A DNA stretch of 64,000 nucleotides from Candidatus Eiseniibacteriota bacterium (lineage in GTDB: Bacteria > Eisenbacteria > RBG-16-71-46 > CAIMUX01). The DNA lies in contig JADJQY010000005.1 of NCBI GenBank assembly GCA_016712505.1, positions 295,498 to 359,497 of the forward strand. Reading direction: 5' to 3'. The translations under genes were made by a program, and so were the position numbers. Under the pieces are notes generated by a model. The model had not been told where the DNA came from. It saw only the letters and a list, made by a program, of their open reading frames with translations, and made no database searches. Each line of letters begins with the position of its first letter. The stretch's first letter is position 1. Shown here in pieces: positions 35,884 to 43,784 of this stretch.

Positions 35884-37565
35884 GGGTGCAACACCAGGGT
35901 GGTCTGCTCATGGTAGGCGGCCCCGGCGTCCGGTTGAAGTGCGAGGTCGAGGAGATAGACGCCGACCGGGCAGGGGACGTTCTCCGGGTCGCGCCCATTC
36001 CAGCGCAGCCACCGTTCCGACCTGCCTCGCACTGCGCCGACTTCCCGCCACAGTTCCCTCCCCTCGAGCGAGAGAAGTCGCAGATCGAAGCGACCCGGGA
36101 AGAGCTCCGCCGGTATCCGGACCCAGGCTCCATCCGGATGCCGCTCGATCGACAGACGGGCGCGCTCACGCGGATCGACCAGCACGGAGTGCGCCTCGGG
36201 GTTCAGCTCCCCCGGAGTCGGGTCGGCGGTGCGCCAGGCGGGTAGCCCGACTTCGATCGGCACGAGCAGATCGCGGACCCAGGAGCGCCCACGCTCGCCC
36301 GTCCCCCAGACCGCCCAGTCGACGACCGCACCGCCGGCATCGAGGAGAAACAGGGTATCCGCGGCTCCATCGCTGCCCGCTCGATCGTTCAGACTGGGCC
36401 AATCCCCGCTCCCCGCCTCACGCAGCCGCCGCGCGTCGAGCAGGAGCAGCGCATCCGCCAACAACGCCCGTGGCGCGAGGTCGAGACGGATCCCGGAAGC
36501 GTCCTCCAGCGACCACCCTTCGACGAAGCAGGTCCGACCCGCGCGCAGCTCGATCCACTCGGCCCCGGCACTGTCCGGGCGGGCCATCACCTCGACCAGA
36601 CGGATCGGCGGGTCGGCGCGGGGAATGCGCAGAGTGTCGAGGTCGTTTTCCGGGATGGAGTCTCCCCGCGCCTCCGCCCGGAGCCGGATCAGAGCTCCCG
36701 TCTCGCGCAGCGGTACGCGCCACGGAATTCCCTCCGCCATCCCGGGTCCGAGATCGGGAACCTGCGGTGCGGCAAGTGCTCCGAGCGAGTCGCTCAACCA
36801 GAGGGTGAGGTCCCGGGACGGGATCGGCGACCGACCCCGGTTCTCGAGCACGAGTCGGATCTCCACCTCGCCCGTCGCCTCACCCAGGGGCAGCGCCCGG
36901 CCGATCCGCTGGAGACGCACGGACAGATCCCGATCGGGATGATTCGGCCGACCGGGACTCGGGTCAGCCGGAGCAAAGTCGGCCACATTGCGATCGAGGT
37001 CCAGCCCATCCTCGCGGCGGGCAAGGGAGAGACCTGGGCGCGCCCTGGCCGCAGGCTCCCCCTCGCTCACCGACGCCACCTCATCGTCAGGGGTTCCCCA
37101 GGCCACGGTATCGAGCACGAAGCGGTCCTTGCGCAACCGGACGGCATCGCTCTCGTTCCGCAGCGACAGGCTCACGGCAACGTCCGGGACCCGCGCACGG
37201 TAGGCCCCGCCGACCGTGAAGGCACGTCCCACCTCGATCGAATCGCTCGCCTGGCCCGCCCAGAGGAGGCGCCAACCGTCCGCGGCGTCAGACTCCCGGG
37301 CCTCGAGCACGATGCCCGAAGCAGAGAGCGCCCAGGGGCCGGAGTTCCAGAGTTCGATCCATTCTGCGCCGCGATCGGCGCCGACCGGATCGGCCAGGAG
37401 TTCGTTGATCACCAGCGCCGCCCTGACCGGGCGCGCGTCGCAGGGGAGCGCGCCCGCCAGCGTCAGGGCAAGGGCGAGCCGAGGGAGGGCATCGATCCAC
37501 GGTTGGGGACGGGCGACCCCCAGCCGTACCGGGGCGCGGAACCGGGTGAACAGTGCGGCGAGCAT
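35880..37565 (-). CDS. Secreted protein with two lamin-tail domains and FlgD-like C-terminus
   Basis: 561 residues from ATG 37565. Long signal sequence with the hydrophobic LALALTLAGALPCDARPVRA. LTD 1 begins ALVINELLADPVGADRGAEW (about residues 50-200). A middle region (residues 210-320) looks CARDB-like (VRLQRIGRALPLGEATGEVE). LTD 2 begins IRLVEVMARPDSAGAEWIEL. The C-terminal 90 residues resemble a FlgD Ig-like/sorting domain (DLRLLSLEGRELWREVG, WLRWNGRDPENVPCPVGVYL). Exported and likely surface-exposed, coupled to the barrel gene downstream. A strong hairpin covers its ribosome binding site. Confidence 0.82.
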   Translation of the reverse strand: MLAALFTRFRAPVRLGVARPQPWIDALPRLALALTLAGALPCDARPVRAALVINELLADPVGADRGAEWIELWNSGPWALSASGIVLEARESDAADGWRLLWAGQASDSIEVGRAFTVGGAYRARVPDVAVSLSLRNESDAVRLRKDRFVLDTVAWGTPDDEVASVSEGEPAARARPGLSLARREDGLDLDRNVADFAPADPSPGRPNHPDRDLSVRLQRIGRALPLGEATGEVEIRLVLENRGRSPIPSRDLTLWLSDSLGALAAPQVPDLGPGMAEGIPWRVPLRETGALIRLRAEARGDSIPENDLDTLRIPRADPPIRLVEVMARPDSAGAEWIELRAGRTCFVEGWSLEDASGIRLDLAPRALLADALLLLDARRLREAGSGDWPSLNDRAGSDGAADTLFLLDAGGAVVDWAVWGTGERGRSWVRDLLVPIEVGLPAWRTADPTPGELNPEAHSVLVDPRERARLSIERHPDGAWVRIPAELFPGRFDLRLLSLEGRELWREVGAVRGRSERWLRWNGRDPENVPCPVGVYLLDLALQPDAGAAYHEQTTLVLHP

Positions 37566-37572
37566 GATCCGA

Positions 37573-37607
37573 CTCCTCTCCGACGACGCCACGTCGTCCA
37601 AGAGGAG
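37573..37607 (-). promoter_or_regulatory. Stem-loop sequestering the RBS of the double lamin-tail gene
   Basis: On the minus strand CTCCTC (37602-37607), GACGACG (37592-37598), loop TGG, CGTCGTC (37582-37588), GGAGAGGAG (37573-37581, the Shine-Dalgarno), then 7 nt to ATG 37565. The 7-bp core plus the 6-bp outer helix place the entire ribosome binding site in a hairpin. The arrangement repeats that upstream of the lamin-tail gene at 24344. Confidence 0.7.
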
Positions 37608-37638
37608 AGGGAGCGAAAAGCTTGCCGGAACGGGTCGA

Positions 37639-39843
37639 TCAGGCGAGTCCGCGCCGACGGCGCAGGAACCACTCCGTCGAGAGGACGGCGACGAAGAGGA
37701 GGAAGAGGATCCAGTGGTTCCACAGCTCCACTTCGCGGGTCTGCCCCACGCGCCGCAGGGCCCGCGGGATCTGGCTCAGCATCTGCGAGAGGCCTCCGGC
37801 ATCGAACGAAGCCCCGCCACTCCGGCGGGCGATCTCGGCCAGGGTCTCACGGTCGGACCAGGGACGGGCGAACTCCGGTCCCATCTCCTCGACCCAGAAG
37901 CGTCCCTCGGTGGCGCCGAAGGATCGGCTCCCTTCGGCCGCATCGGCGGTGGCGCGGTACCGGTACTCTCCCGGGGGGAGTGCACCGATCGCCGCGTCGT
38001 AGTGCCCCGGGTCGATCGCATCGATCAGATCGACGTTCCGACGCTCGGGTACCTCCTCGCCGCTGCTCCCCTCGCCCGCCGGCGTCACCTCGACGCGAAT
38101 GCGAGCCCCCTTCACCGGGGCGTACGCCTCATCCCAGAGGCTGGCGTTCCAGGTGATCTCCTCGCCGCTCTGGTACACCTGCCGTGTCGGGCGGGCCTGA
38201 AAGCGGTCGCGGGAAAGCGGCTCGGCCAACCAGCGGGTGACGCCGGTCAGGATCGCCTGCGGCGCATCGGTGGGCAGATTGACTCCGGCGGCGAGCAGGC
38301 GCCAGCGCCAGAGCCCCCGCGCGTTCCACCAGATGCTCTTGCCCCGCCCGACGAATCCGGCGACGCAGGCAGGTGAGCGGCCCGACCGGAGATTCCAGTC
38401 GAAGAGCACCTGGGCCGGTCCGCGGGCGGCCAGCCGGCCGCCGTTGCGCCAGAGCGGCGGAAGTCCCGCGATCCACTGCGCGGCCTCGGCCGGGTTGTCG
38501 CGGAGTTGGAGCGCAGGATGGCGCATCCCCTCTCCGGTCAGTTGAAGCGCGCTGGCCCGATCGCGCGCGGGGTCCGCCTCGATCGAAGCCGGCAGTGCCG
38601 AGACGAATCCTGCCGGGAGCCCGGCGAGCGTTCTCGGCCCGCCTAGCACGAGCAGTCCGCCTCCTTCGCGTACGAACGGCCCAAGCCGATCGAGAAACCC
38701 ATCCGCGAAGCCGCGTCCCGTCCAGATCAGGACAACCGCGGCGAAGGGCGAGAGTTCTCCCGCGCTCCCCGGCAGCCGGGAAATCGCACGATCGCCGTCG
38801 GCGCGATAACTGCCGGGGCGATCCTGGATCAGATAGGTGTAGGCCAGAGTGGTATCGACTTCCAGCGAGCGACGCAGGAAGGCGAGGTCCCAGTCGAGCG
38901 CATCCGCGACGCAGAGCACCTTCGTTTTCTTCTCCAGCACCGAGACCGCGACCAGCCGGCGGTTGTTCGCCGCGATCGAATCGCCGTCGACCTTGGCCGT
39001 GACCTCGAACAGGCGCATTCCCGGCTCCCGCGGCGCGAGGCTCAGCTTGAGCTCCTGTTCCAACCCCTGCCCGCCGAGGATCGCCACCGCTCGGGTCTCC
39101 CGCAGTTCGCCGTTCTCGCGCACCTCGATCGTCGCGGTGCGGCCGGCCAGCCCGGTGCTCGAGAGTCCGATCGAAAGCGGGAGCGGCTCGCCCTTCCAGG
39201 CAGTCGGATTCGTCTCGACGCGGCGCAGTTCGAGATCGCGCGGCGCCTGTCGCGGGCCGACCGCCAGGGTGAAGACCGGCACCGAGGACGATCCGGCGAC
39301 CCGCACCGGGTCGCGCCCGATGGTGTTCACACCGTCGGAGACGACGACGATGCCGCTCACCGGATTCGACGACGCGCGGAGCAGCGCCCCCTCGAGTGCG
39401 GTGCCCAGACCGGTCGCGCCGTTCGGTGCGGGGAGCGAATCGGGCCGCACGGCCCGCAGCGCCTCGTTGAAGCCGAACCATTGCACCCGATAGCTGCGCT
39501 TGAGTTGCTCCGACAGCTCGGGCATCAACGCCTCGATCTCGCTTCCCCTCGCCTCCGCGCCGGACGCGCCGGGCAGGGAGATCGAAGCCGAACGATCGAT
39601 CAGCACCGCCAGTCCCGGCTTGCCCCGATCGGGGCGGACATAGGTGAGGACCGGCTGCCAGAGGGCGAACAGGACGAGGAAGAACGCCACCCCGCGCAAC
39701 ACCCAGAGCGCGAGACGCGTCGGCCGGTTGAGCGGAGCGAGCAGCCGGTAGTAGGTCCAGAAGGCCAGACAGAGGGCGGGCACGAGGAGCAACAGCCAGA
39801 ACCACAGGTGAGGCGCAAGCAAGTTGAGCGAGAGGTTCTCCAT
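37639..39843 (-). CDS. Membrane protein with von Willebrand factor A-like domain (BatA/B-like)
   Basis: 734 residues from ATG 39843. Two N-terminal membrane helices (LWFWLLLLVPALCLAFWTYY; LWVLRGVAFFLVLFALWQPV) resemble the BatA-type N-terminal region. A VWA-like domain follows with LAVLIDRSASISLPG (MIDAS-like DxSxS) and SGIVVVSDGVNTIGRDPV. The middle is Ig-like and then glutamine-amidotransferase-like (AVVLIWTGRGFADGFLDR, GGGLLVLGGPRT). A final membrane helix (WILFLLFVAVLSTEWFL) ends RRRRGLA. Such proteins often sit next to MoxR/DUF58 genes; none is present here. It lies upstream of the lamin-tail/barrel pair on the same strand with a 73-nt gap, so a common transcript is likely. Confidence 0.82.
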   Translation of the reverse strand: MENLSLNLLAPHLWFWLLLLVPALCLAFWTYYRLLAPLNRPTRLALWVLRGVAFFLVLFALWQPVLTYVRPDRGKPGLAVLIDRSASISLPGASGAEARGSEIEALMPELSEQLKRSYRVQWFGFNEALRAVRPDSLPAPNGATGLGTALEGALLRASSNPVSGIVVVSDGVNTIGRDPVRVAGSSSVPVFTLAVGPRQAPRDLELRRVETNPTAWKGEPLPLSIGLSSTGLAGRTATIEVRENGELRETRAVAILGGQGLEQELKLSLAPREPGMRLFEVTAKVDGDSIAANNRRLVAVSVLEKKTKVLCVADALDWDLAFLRRSLEVDTTLAYTYLIQDRPGSYRADGDRAISRLPGSAGELSPFAAVVLIWTGRGFADGFLDRLGPFVREGGGLLVLGGPRTLAGLPAGFVSALPASIEADPARDRASALQLTGEGMRHPALQLRDNPAEAAQWIAGLPPLWRNGGRLAARGPAQVLFDWNLRSGRSPACVAGFVGRGKSIWWNARGLWRWRLLAAGVNLPTDAPQAILTGVTRWLAEPLSRDRFQARPTRQVYQSGEEITWNASLWDEAYAPVKGARIRVEVTPAGEGSSGEEVPERRNVDLIDAIDPGHYDAAIGALPPGEYRYRATADAAEGSRSFGATEGRFWVEEMGPEFARPWSDRETLAEIARRSGGASFDAGGLSQMLSQIPRALRRVGQTREVELWNHWILFLLFVAVLSTEWFLRRRRGLA

Positions 39844-39979
39844 GCGATCCCTTCCGGTGGTTCCAAAGTGAGGGTCCGAATCGCCCCGGAAACGCCGACC
39901 GCGCCCCAACGGCCTCCTGCCGCGGCAATCCTACTCCCCAGGGCTCCGGTGGTTCCGATCCTTCGGCTCCCGGCACAGA

Positions 39980-40831
39980 CTAACGGCGATCGCGCCTTCC
40001 CACCAAGAGCCCGAATGACTTCCTGTAGACCGCCTGCCCCCCCTCGACCGGGCGGTGGAAGTTGATCCAGCCGATGACCAGCACGTGGAAGACCCCGAGC
40101 GCGACCAGAAGCCCGACCGCGCGCCCGAGCCAGACCGAAGTGGCGCTGTCCTGCCGGTCGAGCGCGGCGAGAAGGAGCACCGCGGTGGTCAGCGCGGCCA
40201 CGATGAGTCCGGTCGCCTTCCCGAAGACGGTCGGCTGGATCCAGATCTCCCCTTGAGCCCATAGAGGAGCAGGCAGCCGGCGAGCAGCACCCCGTAGCGG
40301 AGCACCACCAGCCCCGACCCACCAGGGGAAGATCCCGCCCAGGCTGAGCGAGACGAAGATCCCGAGGTGAAACAGGATGTCTCCGAACGGATCGAGTACG
40401 AAGCCGAGCTTGCTCTCCTCGCGGTTGTGCCGCGCGATCCAGCCGTCGAGCACGTCGGTCACCCCGAGCAGGACGTAGCCGGCAAGTCCGGCCCAGTAGT
40501 GCTCGCGCAGGATCAGGTAAAGCAGCAGCGGAAGGAGCACGATGCGCGAAAGGGTCAGGTGGTTCGCGGCCCCGAGCCGCTCCAGTGGATGTCCGGAGAG
40601 GTCTTCGAGAAAGCTCGGATTGAGCAGAACGAGCGAGAAGACCGCCGAAATCCAGGAGAGATGGGCGGCGATGAAGAAGAGCGTGATCAGGTCATGGTAG
40701 CGGAACCAGAGGCCGACCCCGATCAGCAGGGCGATCGCGGAGAAGGCGTAGCCGCTGTGCACGGCCGAGCGGACCGCAGCCGGGCTGCGCTGGTCGCCGA
40801 CCTGTCCGCGCTTCCAGACGAAGAACGGCAC
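39980..40831 (-). CDS. CDP-alcohol phosphatidyltransferase family membrane protein (two compensating frameshifts)
   Basis: 283 residues from GTG 40831 (AGGAGG 4 nt upstream). The signature DVLDGWIARHNREESKLGFVLDPFGD, written here as DxxDGxxAR followed by GxxxD and xxxD, identifies the CDP-OH-P active site; several membrane helices surround it. Between two C-runs (plus-strand 40312-40315 and 40249-40252) the annotated frame reads WVGAGGAPLRGAARRLPAP, but the +1 frame reads GLVVLRYGVLLAGCLLLYGL, a credible membrane helix. One extra and one missing base would explain this, so about 20 residues of the given frame are probably wrong. Product alcohol unknown. Confidence 0.85.
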   Translation of the reverse strand: MPFFVWKRGQVGDQRSPAAVRSAVHSGYAFSAIALLIGVGLWFRYHDLITLFFIAAHLSWISAVFSLVLLNPSFLEDLSGHPLERLGAANHLTLSRIVLLPLLLYLILREHYWAGLAGYVLLGVTDVLDGWIARHNREESKLGFVLDPFGDILFHLGIFVSLSLGGIFPWWVGAGGAPLRGAARRLPAPLWAQGEIWIQPTVFGKATGLIVAALTTAVLLLAALDRQDSATSVWLGRAVGLLVALGVFHVLVIGWINFHRPVEGGQAVYRKSFGLLVGRRDRR

Positions 40832-40856
40832 CGCGCCTCCTCTCTACGTGATGGTC

Positions 40857-40892
40857 CCCGCTCCGGCCGGGGCTGTACCCGGCCGGAGCGGG
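40857..40892. other. Perfect 15-bp stem-loop between ppdK and the phosphatidyltransferase gene
   Basis: CCCGCTCCGGCCGGG (40857-40871) and its exact complement (40878-40892) flank a 6-nt loop GCTGTA. It follows the ppdK stop (40906) by 14 nt on the transcribed strand. There is no T-tract, so it may be a factor-dependent terminator or an mRNA 3'-end stabiliser. Confidence 0.7.
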
Positions 40893-40905
40893 CCTTCGAA
40901 CCCGC

Positions 40906-43698
40906 CTAGGCGGTGCTCCGCGGACCGGCCACCTGCGCGCGCAGGGTCGACTGTGCCGCGGCCAGGCGTGCGATCGGCACCCGGAACGGCGAACAGCTGA
41001 CGTAGTCGAGGTGGTTCCGGTAGCAGAAGTCGATCGACTTCGGATCGCCACCGTGCTCGCCGCAGATCCCGACCTTCAAGTCAGGCCGCGCTTCGCGTCC
41101 GTTCTCGACCGCCATCTTGACCAGCTGCCCGATGCCGCGCTGGTCCATCGAAACGAACGGGTCCTGCTCCAGGATTCCCATTCGCTGGTACTCGGTGAGG
41201 AACTTCCCCGCGTCATCGCGCGAGAAGCCGTAGGTCATCTGGGTCAGGTCGTTGGTTCCGAAGGAGAAGAACTGCGCCTCGGCCGCGATCTCGCCCGCGG
41301 TCAGCGCCGCGCGCGGGACCTCGATCATCGTGCCGACCAGATAGGCGATCTCCATGCCGGTCTCACGCATCACGTCGCGGGCCACGCGATCGACCACGCT
41401 CCGCTGGTGACGGAACTCGCGCACGTCGCCGACCAGCGGGATCATGATCTCCGGATAGACCCGTAGTCCCTCCTTGGCCAACGCCGCAGTCGCCTCGAGG
41501 ATGGCACGCGCCTGCATGGCGGTGATCTCCGGGAAGGTGATCCCCAACCGGCAGCCGCGGTGACCGAGCATCGGGTTGAACTCGTGCAGGTCCTCGACCC
41601 GGGCGAGCAGCGTGCTCTTCGCCTCGATTTCCTTCGGATCGCCCCCTTGCGCCTTGAGCAGGGCGACCTCGACCATCAGTTCTTCCCGCTTGGGCAGGAA
41701 CTCGTGCAACGGCGGATCGAGGGTGCGGATCGTGACCGGAAGCCCTTCCATCACCCGCAGGATCCCCTTGAAGTCCTCCCGTTGCAGCTCGAGGATCCTG
41801 GCCAGCGCGGCCTCGAGCTTCGCTTCCGGCTCCTTCATCTCCGCCTTCAGGCCGTCGCGCTCCTTCTCCAGCCGCGCCTTGCGATCCCCGGCCGCGTCGG
41901 CCAGATCCCCTTCCACCTGGGCCAGCCGATCGCGCAGAGTGCGCACCGTCGGGGCATTCATGATCATCTGCTGCACCCAGGTGATCCGGTCCTCGGCGAA
42001 GAACATGTGCTCCGTCCGGCAGAGGCCGATCCCCTGCGCTCCGAATCTCCGCGCCTGGGTGGCGTCGCGCGGGGTGTCGGCGTTGGCGCGGACCTTGAGA
42101 CCACGTGCCTCGTCGGCCCACTTCATGTAGGTCTCGAACTCGCCCGAAATCTCCGGCTCCAGCGTGGCCAGCCGTCCGGCGAAGACCTCACCGGTCGAGC
42201 CGTCGATGGTGAGGAGGTCCCCCTTCTTGTAGGTGTCGCTGCCGACCTTCATCGTCTCGGTCCCGGCGTGGATCTCGAGGGCGGAGCATCCCGCGACGCA
42301 GCACTTCCCCATCCCGCGAGCGACGACCGCGGCATGCGAGGTCATTCCGCCGGTGGCGGTCAGGATCCCCTTCGCGGCGTCCATCCCCTGGATGTCATCC
42401 GGATTGGTTTCCGCTCGGACCAGGATCACCGCCTCCCCCTTGGCCGCGGCCTCGACCGCTTCCTCCGGGGTGAAGACGATCTTTCCCACCGCAGCGCCGG
42501 GTGAGGCGGCCAGCCCCCGGGCGATCGGCCGCGCCTTGACGTTCGGGTCGAGCCGCGGGTGGAGCAATTGATCGAGCTGCGCCGGATCGAGCCGCAGCAG
42601 CGCCTCTTCCTTGGTGATCAGCCCCTCTTCGACCATCTCGACCCCGATCCGGATCGCGGCCTGCGCGGTGCGCTTGCCGGTCCGGGTCTGGAGCATGTAG
42701 AGCTTTCCCTCTTCGATCGTGAACTCGAAGTCCTGCACGTCGCGGTAGTGCTGCTCGAGGCGGTTGGTGATGTCGCGCAGTTGCCGGTAGACCTCCGGCA
42801 TGTCGCGCTCGAGTTCCGGGATCGGATTGGGCGTGCGGATCCCGGCGACCACGTCCTCCCCCTGCGCATTGAGCAGGTACTCGCCGTAGAATTCCTTCGC
42901 GCCGTTCGAGGGATTACGGGTGAAGCCCACGCCGGTGCCCGAGGTCTTCCCCTTGTTGCCGAAGACCATCGCCTGCACGTTGACCGCCGTGCCGAGGTCT
43001 TCGCCGATGCCGTGTTGCTTGCGATAGTAGACCGCGCGGTCGTTGTGCCAGGAACGGAACACCGCGTCGCGCGCCATGCCGAGCTGCTCGAGCGGATCCT
43101 GCGGGAACGGGCGCCCCGCCTCCGCCGCCACCTTCTGCTTGAAGGTCTCGACCAGTTCGGCCAGGTCCCCCTCGGTCAGATCGAGATCGAGTTCCACCTT
43201 GCGCGCCTTCTTCATCGCCTTGATCTCGTGCTCGAAGACATCCTTCTCGATGCCGAGCACGACGTTGCCGAACATCTGGATGAAGCGGCGGTAGGAGTCG
43301 TAGGCGAACCGGGGGTTCTTCGTCTTCTCGGCCATTCCCTTGACCGAGCGATCGTTCAGCCCGAGGTTCAGAATGGTGTCCATCATCCCGGGCATCGAGA
43401 ACTTGGCGCCCGAGCGGACACTGACCAGGAGCGGGTCGGCGGGATCGCCCAGCTTGCGGCCGACCTCGCGCTCCAACCTGCTCAACGCCTCACCCTGCTG
43501 GTTGAGGACCTCCTCCGGCAGACGGCTGTTCTCCTTGTAGTAGAGATTGCAAGCCTCGGTCGTGATGGTGAATCCGGGCGGGACCGGGATTCCGGCGTTC
43601 GTCATCTCCGCCAGGCCCGCTCCCTTGCCGCCCAGCGTGTCACGCATGGAACCGGTTCCTTCCGCCTTGCCGTCTCCGAAGTAATAGACGTACTTCAT
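40906..43698 (-). CDS. ppdK: Pyruvate, phosphate dikinase
   Basis: Interconverts pyruvate + ATP + Pi and PEP + AMP + PPi. 930 residues from ATG 43698 (AAGGAAGGG upstream). N-terminal nucleotide domain (MKYVYYFGDGKAEG, LGGKGAGLAEMTNAGIPVPP, VRSGAKFSMPGMMDTILNLG). Phosphohistidine domain with GGMTSHAAVVARGMGKCCVA (His near residue 455). C-terminal PEP/pyruvate barrel (GLCRTEHMFF, MLGHRGCRLGITFPEI, SFGTNDLTQMTYGFSRDD, GICGEHGGDP). Longer than the usual 870-880 residues because of a Lys/Glu-rich coiled-coil-like insertion at about residues 583-635. Monocistronic with its own promoter and a downstream stem-loop. Confidence 0.97.
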   Translation of the reverse strand: MKYVYYFGDGKAEGTGSMRDTLGGKGAGLAEMTNAGIPVPPGFTITTEACNLYYKENSRLPEEVLNQQGEALSRLEREVGRKLGDPADPLLVSVRSGAKFSMPGMMDTILNLGLNDRSVKGMAEKTKNPRFAYDSYRRFIQMFGNVVLGIEKDVFEHEIKAMKKARKVELDLDLTEGDLAELVETFKQKVAAEAGRPFPQDPLEQLGMARDAVFRSWHNDRAVYYRKQHGIGEDLGTAVNVQAMVFGNKGKTSGTGVGFTRNPSNGAKEFYGEYLLNAQGEDVVAGIRTPNPIPELERDMPEVYRQLRDITNRLEQHYRDVQDFEFTIEEGKLYMLQTRTGKRTAQAAIRIGVEMVEEGLITKEEALLRLDPAQLDQLLHPRLDPNVKARPIARGLAASPGAAVGKIVFTPEEAVEAAAKGEAVILVRAETNPDDIQGMDAAKGILTATGGMTSHAAVVARGMGKCCVAGCSALEIHAGTETMKVGSDTYKKGDLLTIDGSTGEVFAGRLATLEPEISGEFETYMKWADEARGLKVRANADTPRDATQARRFGAQGIGLCRTEHMFFAEDRITWVQQMIMNAPTVRTLRDRLAQVEGDLADAAGDRKARLEKERDGLKAEMKEPEAKLEAALARILELQREDFKGILRVMEGLPVTIRTLDPPLHEFLPKREELMVEVALLKAQGGDPKEIEAKSTLLARVEDLHEFNPMLGHRGCRLGITFPEITAMQARAILEATAALAKEGLRVYPEIMIPLVGDVREFRHQRSVVDRVARDVMRETGMEIAYLVGTMIEVPRAALTAGEIAAEAQFFSFGTNDLTQMTYGFSRDDAGKFLTEYQRMGILEQDPFVSMDQRGIGQLVKMAVENGREARPDLKVGICGEHGGDPKSIDFCYRNHLDYVSCSPFRVPIARLAAAQSTLRAQVAGPRSTA

Positions 43699-43756
43699 AA
43701 CCCTTCCTTCGCTGAATGAGCCGTTCGTGTGTGTCGGCCGTCCGGCACAAGGGGCC

Positions 43757-43784
43757 AGTATAGACCTCCCCCGCGCCGGTTCAA
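43757..43784 (-). promoter_or_regulatory. Sigma-70-like promoter for ppdK
   Basis: Minus-strand TTGAAC (43779-43784) and TATACT (43757-43762) with a 16-bp spacer, the best -10 in the window. The -35 overlaps the last codons of the upstream glycosyltransferase gene. Predicted leader about 50 nt. Confidence 0.65.

Noticed and set aside
34769..36169. 466-codon ORF overlapping the barrel and lamin-tail genes
   Set aside because: Low-complexity Arg/Gly/Ala shadow; both overlapping genes have signal peptides and coupled starts.
38129..39976. 615-codon ORF in another frame of the VWA gene
   Set aside because: Arg/Gly/Pro-rich shadow typical of GC-rich DNA; the overlapping frame has membrane helices and a VWA motif.
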